In this document: piece after piece, positions 37,450 through 45,888 of the stretch
How positions within the stretch are numbered: the first letter of the stretch is position 1
How the letters are laid out: the number at the start of each line of letters is the position of its first letter
Origin: JBGTSJ01 sp041940305
GTDB lineage: Bacteria > Planctomycetota > Planctomycetia > Planctomycetales > Planctomycetaceae
Assembly (NCBI GenBank): GCA_041940305.1
Contig: JBGTSJ010000019.1
Location: forward strand, 46,672-110,671
Reading direction: 5' to 3'
Length of the DNA stretch: 64,000 nt
The notes under the pieces: model-generated
The model's database searches: none
Seen by the model: the letters and a program-made list of their open reading frames with translations, nothing else
Told to the model about the DNA's origin: nothing
Made by a program: the position numbers and the translations under genes

Positions 37450-39594
37450 TTACCCCGCGGCGACGAGCCGCTCCTTCTTTTCGCGGAGACGGCGGGCGAC
37501 GACTTCCTCCTGAATGTTGCGCGGAACCTGCTTGTACTTGCAGAACTCCATGCTGAAGCTCGCCTTCCCCTGCGTCATCGAGCGGAGCTCGTTGGCGTAG
37601 TCGAACATCGAGGCCAGCGGGACTTCGGCGTTGATGATCGTCACACCCAGGCGCGTGGTCGTATTGGTCACCATCCCGCGCTTGCTGGAGAGGTGGCCGG
37701 TGATCGAACCCTGGAACTCGTCCGGAGTCTCGACTTCCAGCTGCATGATCGGCTCCAGGAGGGCCATATTGGACTTCTGCAGGGTCTCCCGCATGCAGTT
37801 GAAGCCGGCGACGTTGAACGCCATTTCGGACGAGTCGACGTCGTGATAACTGCCGTCCTGCAGGGCGACTCCCACGCCGGTGACTTCGCATTCGCAGAGC
37901 GGTCCCTTTTCGAGCGCCCGCTTCATGCCGGCTTCGACCGGCGGAATGTATTCCTTGGGAATGCGTCCCTGCGAGATTTCGTTGAGGAACTGGAACTGCT
38001 CGGTCGTTTCTTCCGGCAACGGGAAGAGCTTGCCGACGATATGGGCGTACTGGCCCGAACCGCCGGTCTGCTTCTTGTGCTTGAAGTTAAACTCGACCTC
38101 CTTCGTCGGCGTCTCGCGATAAGCGACCTTGGGCTCGCCGACGACCACCTCGCAGCGGTACTCGCGCTTGATCCGCTCGATGTACACCTCAAGGTGCAGC
38201 TGTCCCATGCCGGCGATGATCGTCTCGCCGGTCTCCTGGTCGGTGGCGACGCGGAATGTCGGGTCCTCGCGGCGGAATCGCTCCAGCGCCTTCGACAGCC
38301 GGTCCGCACCGTCGCGGGCCAGCGGCTCGACCGACAGCCGGATGACGGCCTCGGGGACGTAGATGCTCTCCAGCGCGTAGTTCAGATCGCCGCCGCAGAA
38401 CGTATCGCCGGACGCACAGTCGACGCCCACCACGGCCAGGATGTCTCCGGCCTCGGCGACTTCGATGTCGACCCGGTCGTTGGCGTGCATGCGGACCAGA
38501 CGCCCGAAACGGACCTTCTTACCGGTACGCGTGTTGGTGTAGCTCTCGCCCTTGGCGATCTTCCCCTGATAGATGCGGAAGTACGTCAACTGGCCGAACT
38601 GCTCGATGACGGTCTTAAACGCCATCGCCACGAGCGGCTCGCTTGAAGACGTCGACAGCTTGACCTTGACCGGCTCGACCTGCTGGCCAGGCTCGGCGGC
38701 CGCCTTCGCCTTCTCCGTCGCCGTCACGTCCATCGCGGTTGTCGGGCTCTCGGTGGGATTCGGCAGGTAGCGGCAGACGGCGTCCAGCAGAGGCTGGACC
38801 CCCTTGTTCTTCACGGCCGTCCCGCAGAACACCGGCACCAATTCGTGGCCGAGCGTCGCCTCGCGGATGAGTTCGTGCAGCTGCTGCTTGGGGAACTCCT
38901 GCTCTTCCAGCAGCGCCATCATCAGCTCGTCGCTGAATAGCGAGAGAGATTCCATCATCGCGGCTCGCGCGGCCTGGGCCTCTTCGAGGTACTCGGCCGG
39001 GATATCGACGCGCTTGACGGTCTCGCCCTGCTTCCCGTCGAACTGCAGGGCCTGCATGTCGATGAGATCGATGATCCCCTTGAAGTCGTTGCCGGCCCCC
39101 ATGGGCATCTGCAGCGGCACCGGAGTCACGCCGAGCTTCTCGCGCATCTGGCGGACGACGGAGTTGAAATCGGCACCCGTGCGGTCCATCTTGTTGACGA
39201 ACGCGACGCGCGGCACGTGATACCGCTTCATCTGCCGGTCCACGGTGAGCGACTGGCTCTGGACGCCGCCGACGGCGCACAGCACGAGGATCGCCCCGTC
39301 GAGGACGCGGAGCGAGCGCTCGACTTCGACCGTGAAGTCCACGTGTCCCGGGGTGTCGATCACGTTGATCGTGTGCCCTTCCCAGTGCACCTGCGTGGCG
39401 GCCGACGTGATGGTGATGCCGCGCTCTTTCTCCAGCTCCATGAAGTCCATGGTGGCGCCGGCGCCGTCCCCCTTCACCTCGCCGATCTTGTGGATGCGGC
39501 CGCTGTAAAACAGGATCCGCTCCGTCAGCGTGGTCTTGCCGGAGTCGATGTGGGCGGAGACGCCGATGTTCCGAATGAGCTTGAGATCGGTCAT
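37450..39594 (-). CDS. fusA: Elongation factor G, mitochondrial/spdEFG-like
   Basis: EF-G is the GTPase that moves tRNAs and mRNA after each peptide bond. The 714-residue product has G1 AHIDSGKT (14-21), the G3 DTPGH and G4 NKMD motifs, and the later domains II-V. Its G1 and switch I (SGRIHKIGEVKGDGAGATMD, then ELEKERGITITSAAT) resemble mitochondrial EF-G1 and the spdEFG group of planctomycetes and relatives rather than the common AHIDAGKTTTTER type. There is no SD before the ATG. A repeat hairpin lies immediately upstream. The strong terminator downstream suggests a monocistronic unit. Confidence 0.93.
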   Translation of the reverse strand: MTDLKLIRNIGVSAHIDSGKTTLTERILFYSGRIHKIGEVKGDGAGATMDFMELEKERGITITSAATQVHWEGHTINVIDTPGHVDFTVEVERSLRVLDGAILVLCAVGGVQSQSLTVDRQMKRYHVPRVAFVNKMDRTGADFNSVVRQMREKLGVTPVPLQMPMGAGNDFKGIIDLIDMQALQFDGKQGETVKRVDIPAEYLEEAQAARAAMMESLSLFSDELMMALLEEQEFPKQQLHELIREATLGHELVPVFCGTAVKNKGVQPLLDAVCRYLPNPTESPTTAMDVTATEKAKAAAEPGQQVEPVKVKLSTSSSEPLVAMAFKTVIEQFGQLTYFRIYQGKIAKGESYTNTRTGKKVRFGRLVRMHANDRVDIEVAEAGDILAVVGVDCASGDTFCGGDLNYALESIYVPEAVIRLSVEPLARDGADRLSKALERFRREDPTFRVATDQETGETIIAGMGQLHLEVYIERIKREYRCEVVVGEPKVAYRETPTKEVEFNFKHKKQTGGSGQYAHIVGKLFPLPEETTEQFQFLNEISQGRIPKEYIPPVEAGMKRALEKGPLCECEVTGVGVALQDGSYHDVDSSEMAFNVAGFNCMRETLQKSNMALLEPIMQLEVETPDEFQGSITGHLSSKRGMVTNTTTRLGVTIINAEVPLASMFDYANELRSMTQGKASFSMEFCKYKQVPRNIQEEVVARRLREKKERLVAAG

Positions 39595-39600
39595 GGGAGG

Positions 39601-39688
39601 AGTGGACAGTTTACAGTGGACAGTTCACAGTCAGTTCAGGTGGGGAGAAGTTCTTACTGTCAACTGTGAACTGTTGACTGTGAACTTC
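39601..39688. repeat. Inverted repeat built of ACAGT/ACTGT words upstream of fusA
   Basis: Left arm 39601-39637 and right arm 39654-39688 are rich in ACAGTTCACAGT and its complement ACTGTGAACTGT, so the region can fold into an imperfect hairpin of about 30 pairs. In fusA mRNA it would lie immediately before the start codon. Confidence 0.8.
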
Positions 39689-40219
39689 TGGCGTCCCGCA
39701 GCGGCTGTACGTTGAGCGCTGACGGTTGCCGGAGCGCTTGAGATTCTGCTTTGTCGGCCGGGTCGCCGCTCGCAGCGACGAAAAGGCACCGTCAGGCCAT
39801 TCGCCGCTGTGAGGGCTCGGAATGGTCAATCATCGGTGGAGTTCCTTTTCGTCTGAAAAGCGAGGTTCCGACTCGCAACAAAACGATGGCGGCGGATCAG
39901 TTCTCCGCCGGCTCAGCACGGCCGAAGCGCGACCGCCTGAAGGCTCGACACGCCGCACTGCAGCCGTTATCCCAACAGCAACACTGCATGCGTCCGGCGG
40001 ATCATACCGTTCGCGCGGGTACGGGGGAAGAGGGAAACTATGTGTTTTTCGTGAACCGGCAAGGGGTTCCGACGACTCCGACCGACGCCGGCGCAACGTA
40101 GCCGCGCCCGCGGATCGAGGTTCCGATGTCATCCACGGCCGATCTAGTTCGGCAACACGTCGACCACCCTAAATGGATATCACCACAGAACATGCGCGCT
40201 CCAGTCCCCCAAAGTCGCA

Positions 40220-40236
40220 GGCACACTCCGTGTGCC
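40220..40236. repeat. Conserved intergenic hairpin, family copy 2
   Basis: GGCACAC and GTGTGCC pair around TCC, flanked by AGTCGCA and GCCCGCTGCGTCC. Compared with the copy at 25178 the stem differs by an A-T for T-A swap on both sides, which preserves pairing. Confidence 0.6.
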
Positions 40237-40318
40237 GCCCGCTGCGTCCTCTGAAACATCCAGCCAACTCCGGGACCACCCACCGCAGCACACCGACATC
40301 CCGCCTTCACCCACTCCC

Positions 40319-40780
40319 ATGTCCGACCCGCTGCCCTCCGCCTGGATCGCCCACACGCAGACGCTCCTCAACTCCTACCGCCACTGGCTGGGCCGGGATC
40401 TGATCCCCCGCGCAGGCTCCCCAGCCGAGCAGGCCGACGCGCTGTTCAACGCCCCGATCGTCGTCGTTTCACACGACACTCAGGACGATCCGATCCTCAC
40501 CTACGGCAACCGCCAGGCCCTCCAACTATGGGAGTTCGACATCCCCCAACTCCTCAAGACTCCCTCCCGGCTCACAGCCGAGCCCATGCACCGGGATGAA
40601 CGCGCCGGCCTCCTCGAACGCACCCGCCGCGACGGCTACGCCGACAACTACAGCGGAATCCGCATCTCGACCAGCGGACGACGATTCCGCATCGATCAGG
40701 CAATCATCTGGAATCTGCTGGGCCCCGAAGGAGAACACGCGGGTCAGGCGGCGACGTTCTCGCAGTGGACGTGGTTGTGA
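40319..40780 (+). CDS. MEKHLA-domain (PAS-like) protein
   Basis: The 153-residue product matches the MEKHLA domain, a PAS-related module: FNAPIVVVSHDTQDDPILTYGNRQALQLWEF, then LTAEPMHRDERAGLLE and a C-terminal strand FSQWTWL. The start is the ATG before MSDPLPSAW. Such free-standing proteins may bind small ligands, but no ligand or partner can be read. It is followed by a gap and then genes on the opposite strand. Confidence 0.8.
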   Translation: MSDPLPSAWIAHTQTLLNSYRHWLGRDLIPRAGSPAEQADALFNAPIVVVSHDTQDDPILTYGNRQALQLWEFDIPQLLKTPSRLTAEPMHRDERAGLLERTRRDGYADNYSGIRISTSGRRFRIDQAIIWNLLGPEGEHAGQAATFSQWTWL

Positions 40781-40906
40781 TCCATCACGACAGCACGTTG
40801 CGGCGCCTGCAGCCCGCCGGCAACATCGACAACGACGAACGAATACTAACTCGCTGGAACCCGGCGGTTGAGCTGGAGAAGGACCAGCCTGTCGGTTGTC
40901 CACCCG

Positions 40907-41239
40907 CTATTCATCCGCCACGAACTGGATGAAGAGAGCAGGTGGTTCGGTCAATCCAGCCATCTGTAGACGGTGGTGGACGTCCGCGTGGATTTCGGCA
41001 AACTGCGCCTGCGTCAACTCAGCGACAACATGGTCTTCAGCCCCGAATCTGCCGATCAATCTTCCGATGAACGCCAAATATCGTTCGGAAGGTTTACCGA
41101 AGTTGCCCCAAAAGCAATCGAGTCCAGCCTTTCTGGCACTTGCCATCACCGGATGCGATCTGTCTTCGAACGACTCGACCTCGGCCGGCAGGACCGTGCG
41201 GCGGATGCCGACGAACACGATGGTGAAACTCGCTGACAT
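40907..41239 (-). CDS. Hypothetical 110-residue protein
   Basis: I do not recognise this protein. The start ATG at 41239 has a strong GGAGGTGG five bases upstream, which supports a real gene. The sequence is soluble and mixed (SFTIVFVGIRRTVLPAEV, then FWGNFGKPSERYLAFIGRLI, and a QAQFAEIHADVHHRLQ helix). It is encoded directly after the DUF420 gene on the same strand (30-base gap), so the two may be co-transcribed. Confidence 0.6.
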   Translation of the reverse strand: MSASFTIVFVGIRRTVLPAEVESFEDRSHPVMASARKAGLDCFWGNFGKPSERYLAFIGRLIGRFGAEDHVVAELTQAQFAEIHADVHHRLQMAGLTEPPALFIQFVADE

Positions 41240-41268
41240 CGGCCACCTCCCGGGAATCTGCGAGCACC

Positions 41269-41763
41269 TCACCCCGTCATGAACGCGTTGTAGTAGAACC
41301 ACAGCCCCGTCACCGACGTGAGCGTCAGGTCCACCGCCGACGCCCACCCCAGGTTCTTGTGCAGCCGGCTGTGCGGACCGGGGACGGGCGGATCGGGGAA
41401 GCGCTTCCAGCCGAGCCAGATCGTGGCGCCCCACAGGAACGGCGTGCTGATCGCGAACACGAGGTGCACGTACAGGATCTTCTGCACCCGGGCCAGTTCC
41501 GCATCGTCCAGCCGCGGCTGAGCGGGATCCTTGTTGACGATGTTTTTCCATCCCCCGTGCAGCCGCATGTCCACCTCAAACGCGGCGACCGCCAGCGCCA
41601 GCACGACCGCCAGCAGCGACTGCAGATTCCGATGCAGCCGGTAGTTGCGCTTCACCCGCACAAGGTAGATGCTGTACGTCAGCAGCGGCACCAGCAGCAC
41701 CAGTGCGCAGACGACGAAATCCAGCATGAACGAGGCATCGTTGCCAAGGAATCCGCGTGACAT
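41269..41763 (-). CDS. DUF420-family membrane protein
   Basis: The 164-residue product has four hydrophobic segments (SFMLDFVVCALVLLVPLLTY, then LLAVVLALAVAAFEV, LVFAISTPFLWGATIWLG and LTLTSVTGLWFYY) and the family-type RLHRNLQ and RLHKNLGW turns. DUF420 members are linked to cytochrome-oxidase assembly in some bacteria; no oxidase gene is nearby here. The family call is from memory of the pattern. Confidence 0.75.
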   Translation of the reverse strand: MSRGFLGNDASFMLDFVVCALVLLVPLLTYSIYLVRVKRNYRLHRNLQSLLAVVLALAVAAFEVDMRLHGGWKNIVNKDPAQPRLDDAELARVQKILYVHLVFAISTPFLWGATIWLGWKRFPDPPVPGPHSRLHKNLGWASAVDLTLTSVTGLWFYYNAFMTG

Positions 41764-41780
41764 GGGGGCGGATTATGGGA

Positions 41781-42219
41781 GGTCGATGGTCGATAGTCGA
41801 GGGTCGATGGAGTTTCGCTGAGGATTGAGAATCGAGGATGGAGGATCGATAAAGTGAGGATGGAGGGTCGTGGAGTTTCAGACGCAACTGCATCTCCGTT
41901 CATCCGTGAGATCCTGTAGTAGGCCCGACGTTTACGTCGGGTGACTGCCGCTCGCAACGCGCTCCTGAACCCGGTTCACCGGGTTTCTCGCCGATTCGTG
42001 GCCTAAGCCCTCGCAGCGAGAAGCCTCGTGAACGAGGCTGGAGATCATCCACATTCGCCGAGTTACCCGACGTAAACGTCGGGCCCATTACGGGCCAGCG
42101 AACGGCGTCGCGATCGCAGAACCGACGATCGCCACCGACTGATCTCGTCCCCTCAATCCTCCATCCTCTATCCTCTCCCCCACTTCTCCATCGACCATCG
42201 ACCATAGTCCATCGACCAT
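41781..42219. repeat. Large composite inverted repeat between DUF420 gene and kdsB
   Basis: The outer arms use the words GGTCGATGG (41781-41810) and AGGATGGAG (about 41821-41875) on the left, and their complements CCATCCTC and CCATCGACC (42150-42219) on the right. Inside lie four short hairpins at 41924-41941, 41968-41985, 42022-42039 and 42066-42083. The first and last inner hairpins have the same stem. No gene fits the interval, so it is the whole 454-base gap. Confidence 0.75.
41924..42083. repeat. Cluster of four short hairpins
   Basis: CCCGACG-TTTA-CGTCGGG (41924), AACCCGGT-TC-ACCGGGTT (41968), AGCCTCGT-GA-ACGAGGCT (42022) and CCCGACG-TAAA-CGTCGGG (42066) are each perfect. A fifth small stem, CTCGC-A-GCGAG, lies at 42010. 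Confidence 0.75.
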
Positions 42220-43168
42220 GCGCACCTACGGCATCATCCCCGCCCGGCTCGGTTCCTCACGGCTGCCACGCAAGATGCTGCTTGCTGAGACCGGAAGGCC
42301 GTTGCTGCAGTATGCGTGGGAGGCGGCTTCGCGGGCATCGTCGCTCGAGGAAGTCTTGATCGCCACCGACAGCGAGGAGATTGCCGCGGCGGCCCGCGCG
42401 TTCGGCGCCCGCGTGGAACTGACGGCCGAGCATCCGAGCGGATCGGACCGGATCGCCGAGGTGGTGCGGCGGGCGTGCGGCGACGCGGAGATTATCGTCA
42501 ACATCCAGGGGGATGAGCCGGAAGTGGATCCCGCGACGATCGACCGGCTGGCACAGTCGCTGCGGTCCCATCCCGACGTCGAGATGGCGACGCTCGCCGC
42601 GCCGATCCGCAGCACGCTCGTCCTTGAGGACCGCAGTTGCGTGAAGGTCGTTCGCGCCGCCGACGGCCGGGCGCTCTATTTCAGCCGTCTGCCGATCCCC
42701 TTCTACCGCGATGGCCGGCCGGAGGACCTGATGCAGGGACAGGGCGTTGATTTTGGATTTTCGATTTCCGATTTTGGATTGGATGACGACGAGCCGGACG
42801 AAATGCAGAATGAGGCATCTGCAATCTCAGATCTCAAATCTCAGATCTCAGATTCGCATGTAGCGTCCAACTCGTCCGGCTCCGACACCGCCGCCACCCA
42901 ATCCAGAATCCAATATCCAAAATCGAAAATCCCCACCTCCCCCTGGCTCCTGCACATCGGCCTCTACGCCTATCGCCGCGAGTTTCTGCTGGCGTTCACC
43001 GAGATGCCGCAGTCGCGGCTGGAGCGGTTGGAGAGTCTGGAGCAGCTGCGCGCCCTCGAAGCGGGAGCGTCAATCCACGTCGAAGTCGTGCCGCATCGCA
43101 CAGTTGGCATCGACACACCCGACGACTATGCTCGCTTCGTCGCCAGGCAGTTGTCAGTCAACAGTTGA
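42218..43168 (+). CDS. kdsB: CMP-KDO synthetase with an in-frame insertion
   Basis: KdsB activates KDO with CTP for lipopolysaccharide synthesis. Family motifs are IIPARLGSSRLPRKML, VELTAEHPSGSDRIAEV, NIQGDEPEVDP, ALYFSRLPIP, LLHIGLYAYRREF and TVGIDTPDDYARF. At 316 residues it is about 60 longer than usual. The excess lies at residues about 178-238 between the RLPIPFYRDG and WLLHIGLY segments and is encoded by a palindromic repeat (42749-42932); it is polar and Ser/Asp-rich. The last residues (QLSVNS) and stop come from a second repeat. The insertion lies at a surface loop, so activity may persist. pyrG, which supplies CTP, follows. Confidence 0.93.
   Translation: MRTYGIIPARLGSSRLPRKMLLAETGRPLLQYAWEAASRASSLEEVLIATDSEEIAAAARAFGARVELTAEHPSGSDRIAEVVRRACGDAEIIVNIQGDEPEVDPATIDRLAQSLRSHPDVEMATLAAPIRSTLVLEDRSCVKVVRAADGRALYFSRLPIPFYRDGRPEDLMQGQGVDFGFSISDFGLDDDEPDEMQNEASAISDLKSQISDSHVASNSSGSDTAATQSRIQYPKSKIPTSPWLLHIGLYAYRREFLLAFTEMPQSRLERLESLEQLRALEAGASIHVEVVPHRTVGIDTPDDYARFVARQLSVNS
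42749..42932. repeat. Palindromic repeat inserted in frame in kdsB
   Basis: GGATTTTCGATTT and TGGATTGG on the left pair with complements near 42898-42932. Further in, GAGCCGGACGA pairs with TCGTCCGGCTC, and the centre repeats ATCTCAGATCTC-type words. The translation in this frame has no stop and gives an ISDLKSQISD-like peptide. Confidence 0.85.
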
Positions 43169-43242
43169 CAGTTCACAGTGCCGGCGACTGGCTGCATCAA
43201 GCCTTCGCCGAACTGACAACTGAAAACTGACGACTGTAAACT
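43148..43242. repeat. Inverted repeat of CAGTT/AACTG words at the kdsB-pyrG junction
   Basis: Left arm 43148-43179 (CAGTTGTCAGTC and ACAGTTGACAGTTCAC words) and right arm 43211-43242 (AACTGACAACTGAAAACTG and ACTGTAAACT) form an imperfect inverted repeat. The left arm encodes the kdsB stop. Confidence 0.8.
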
Positions 43243-43247
43243 CCCTC

Positions 43248-44870
43248 ATGACCAAGCACATTTTCGTCACCGGCGGCGTTGTCAGTTCGCTCGGCAAAGG
43301 GCTCACTTCGGCGTCCGTCGGGCTACTCTTGGAGCGGCGCGGGCTGAATGTCCGCATGCAGAAGCTCGACCCGTACATCAACGTCGATCCCGGGACGATG
43401 AGCCCCTATCAGCACGGCGAAGTCTACGTGCTGGATGACGGAGCCGAGACCGACCTGGATCTCGGCCACTACGAGCGGTTCACCAACAGTCCGCTGTCGA
43501 AGAAGAGCAACTACACCACCGGCCGCATCTACCGCAGCGTGATCGAGAAGGAACGTCGCGGCGAGTACCTCGGTGGAACCGTGCAGGTGGTGCCGCACGT
43601 CACCGACGAGATCAAGCAGGCCGTCCTCGACCTCGGCGAGCCGGGCGTGGATGTGGTCATCACCGAACTCGGCGGCACGGTCGGCGATATCGAAGGGCTG
43701 CCGTTCCTCGAAGCGATTCGGCAGATCCCGCTCGACATCGGCCGGCAGAACTGCCTGTTCATCCACCTCACGCTCGTGCCGTACCTCAAGGCGGCCCGCG
43801 AGGCGAAGACCAAGCCGACGCAGCACAGCGTCGGCCAGTTGCGGCAGATCGGCATCCAGCCCGACATGCTCATCGTCCGCACCGAGCGGCCGATGGGGCG
43901 CGACCACGCCGAGAAGATCGCCCTGTTCTGCAACGTCGAGAAGCAGGCGGTCATCGAGGAGATCGACAAGGAGTTCTCGATCTACGAGGTCCCGCTGGGC
44001 CTCGCCGAGAACAAGCTCGACCGCCTGATCATCGACAAGCTCGGCCTCAAGACCGGCGAGCTCAAGCTCGACGACTGGCGCGAGCTGATGCAGAAGATCC
44101 GCAATCCCGAGCACGAGGTGACGATCGCCGTCGTCGGCAAGTACATCGAGCACCGGGATGCGTACAAGTCGATCTACGAGGCGCTCGACCACGCCGGCTT
44201 CGCCCACAACACACGGATCCTCGTCAAGCGGATCGAAGCCGAGGACCTCGATCAGCAGGGGCCCGAGACGCTGCTCGGCGGCATCGACGGCCTGCTCGTG
44301 CCGGGCGGCTTCGGCTACCGCGGCATCGAAGGAAAGATCAAGGCGATCCAGTTCGCCCGCGAATGCGAGATCCCCTACTTCGGCATTTGCCTGGGGATGC
44401 AGACGGCCGTCATCGAGTTCGCCCGCAACGTGCTCGGCCTCAAGGACGCCAACAGCACCGAGTTCGCCGCCGACTCGCCGCACCCCGTCATCTGCATGCT
44501 CGAAGAGCAGCGGACGATCTCCGACAAGGGTGGCACGATGCGGCTCGGCGCGCAGCCCTGCCTGGTGGCCGACGACAGCCGGGCTGCCGAATGCTACGGC
44601 GAGTCCGAAGTGAGCGAGCGTCACCGCCACCGCTACGAGTTCAACCCGGAGTACCGCCGCCAGATCGAAGCCGCCGGCATGCTGGCCACCGGTCTCAGCC
44701 CCAGCGGGAACCTCGTGGAGATCGTCGAGATCCCCGGCCATCCCTGGTTCCTCGCGGTGCAGTTCCACCCCGAGTTCAAATCAAAGCCCCACGCCCCGCA
44801 CCCGCTCTTCAAGGGCTTCGTCTCCGCCGCCATCGCCCGCCAGGCCGAGCGCGGACGGGCGCTGGTGTAA
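43248..44870 (+). CDS. pyrG: CTP synthase
   Basis: PyrG aminates UTP to CTP with ATP and glutamine. The 540-residue length is standard. Residues 1-270 are the synthase (TKHIFVTGGVVSSLGKGLTS, then MQKLDPYINVDPGTM), and about 290-540 the class-I glutaminase, with nucleophile Cys381 (FGICLGMQ) and His507/Glu509 (FHPE). All key residues are present. It starts 79 bases after kdsB and probably shares its transcript, which couples CTP supply to CMP-KDO formation. Confidence 0.97.
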   Translation: MTKHIFVTGGVVSSLGKGLTSASVGLLLERRGLNVRMQKLDPYINVDPGTMSPYQHGEVYVLDDGAETDLDLGHYERFTNSPLSKKSNYTTGRIYRSVIEKERRGEYLGGTVQVVPHVTDEIKQAVLDLGEPGVDVVITELGGTVGDIEGLPFLEAIRQIPLDIGRQNCLFIHLTLVPYLKAAREAKTKPTQHSVGQLRQIGIQPDMLIVRTERPMGRDHAEKIALFCNVEKQAVIEEIDKEFSIYEVPLGLAENKLDRLIIDKLGLKTGELKLDDWRELMQKIRNPEHEVTIAVVGKYIEHRDAYKSIYEALDHAGFAHNTRILVKRIEAEDLDQQGPETLLGGIDGLLVPGGFGYRGIEGKIKAIQFARECEIPYFGICLGMQTAVIEFARNVLGLKDANSTEFAADSPHPVICMLEEQRTISDKGGTMRLGAQPCLVADDSRAAECYGESEVSERHRHRYEFNPEYRRQIEAAGMLATGLSPSGNLVEIVEIPGHPWFLAVQFHPEFKSKPHAPHPLFKGFVSAAIARQAERGRALV

Positions 44871-44874
44871 GAGC

Positions 44875-44948
44875 CTCTGGTCGATGGATCCTGGTCGATG
44901 GACCGCCCGGACATCCCAGGCGCCATCGACCAGAGACGATCGACCATC
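44875..44948. repeat. Inverted repeat of GGTCGATGG words between pyrG and truB
   Basis: CTCTGGTCGATGG at 44875-44887 and CCATCGACCAGAG at 44923-44935 form a perfect 13-base inverted repeat. A second copy of the word lies inside on each side. The same words occur in the arms around 41.8 and 42.2 kb. Confidence 0.8.
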
Positions 44949-44956
44949 GCCCCTTC

Positions 44957-45850
44957 ATGTTTGGCTTTCTCAACATCCATAAGGCAGCGGGGTGGACGTC
45001 GCGTGACGTGGTCAATCGCGTGCAGGGAGTGGTCCGCCCCGCCAAGGCCGGACATGCCGGCACGCTCGATCCGCTGGCGACCGGCGTGCTGGTGGTCTGC
45101 ATCGGCCGCGCGACGCGGCTGGTGCCGCTCATTCAGGAGCAGCGAAAGGTCTATCGCACGGCGTTCCTGCTGGGACGGACGAGCGAGTCGCATGACCTGG
45201 AGACTGCGCTCGAGCCGACGCCCGCCGCTCCCACGGTGACTCGCGCGGACGTGCTCGCCGCGATTCCCGCATTCATCGGACGTATCGAGCAGACGCCCCC
45301 GCTACACTCGGCAGTGAAGGTCGGCGGGCAGCGGGCTTACAAGCTGGCACGTCGAGGGAAGTCCGCCACGCTCACGCCGCGCGAGGTGGAGATCCACCGG
45401 ATTGAGCTGATCGACTTCGCGCCGGATCAGATCCGACTGGAAATTGAATGCGGGTCTGGAACGTACATCCGCTCGCTGGCGCGGGACCTGGGAGAAGCAC
45501 TAGGCTGCGGGGCCGTAATGTCCGAACTGCAGCGGACCCGGATCGGCTCGTTCCACATTGAGGACGCGATCAACGTTGAGGATCTCGACCGCAACACGCT
45601 CAGTCGCCATCTGATCCCGGCCGCGCGGGGCGTGGCCGATTTGCCGCAGGTCGTGATCGACGATGCGCAGGTCGCCGAATTGGCCTACGGCCGGGGCGTC
45701 TCGATTCCCGCAGCAGTGGACGCGAGTGCCGCGGACCTCATCGCCGTCCTCGACCGCGACGGCGATCTGATGGCCCTCGGCCAGTCTCGCAACGGAATCC
45801 TGCAGCCGGCGCAGGTGTTTGTCACGCCGGAGGATCTCCGGACCATGTAG
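44957..45850 (+). CDS. truB: tRNA pseudouridine-55 synthase
   Basis: TruB isomerises U55 of tRNA to pseudouridine. The 297-residue protein has the catalytic motif GHAGTLDPLATGVL with Asp38, then TPPLHSAVKVGGQRAYKLAR and GSGTYIRSLARDLGEALG. The start is the ATG before MFGFLNIHK. It follows pyrG after a repeat and converges on the next gene. Confidence 0.95.
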   Translation: MFGFLNIHKAAGWTSRDVVNRVQGVVRPAKAGHAGTLDPLATGVLVVCIGRATRLVPLIQEQRKVYRTAFLLGRTSESHDLETALEPTPAAPTVTRADVLAAIPAFIGRIEQTPPLHSAVKVGGQRAYKLARRGKSATLTPREVEIHRIELIDFAPDQIRLEIECGSGTYIRSLARDLGEALGCGAVMSELQRTRIGSFHIEDAINVEDLDRNTLSRHLIPAARGVADLPQVVIDDAQVAELAYGRGVSIPAAVDASAADLIAVLDRDGDLMALGQSRNGILQPAQVFVTPEDLRTM

Positions 45851-45888
45851 CCGGGCTGGTGTTCTCCATGACCCACGTCAAGCAGAAG

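Larger units (their letters stand above)
39595..40318. other. Intergenic region with repeats
   Basis: No supported gene lies in these 724 bases. An ACAGT/ACTGT inverted repeat sits at 39601-39688, directly before fusA, and a family hairpin lies at 40220-40236. Short open frames between them lack family character. Confidence 0.5.

Noticed and set aside
39751..40101. Short frame between fusA and the MEKHLA gene
   Set aside because: No family character, no SD and no conserved-looking segment.
43323..44768. Long open frame antisense to pyrG
   Set aside because: It mirrors a clear CTP synthase gene and has a biased Leu/Val/Asp composition without family similarity.
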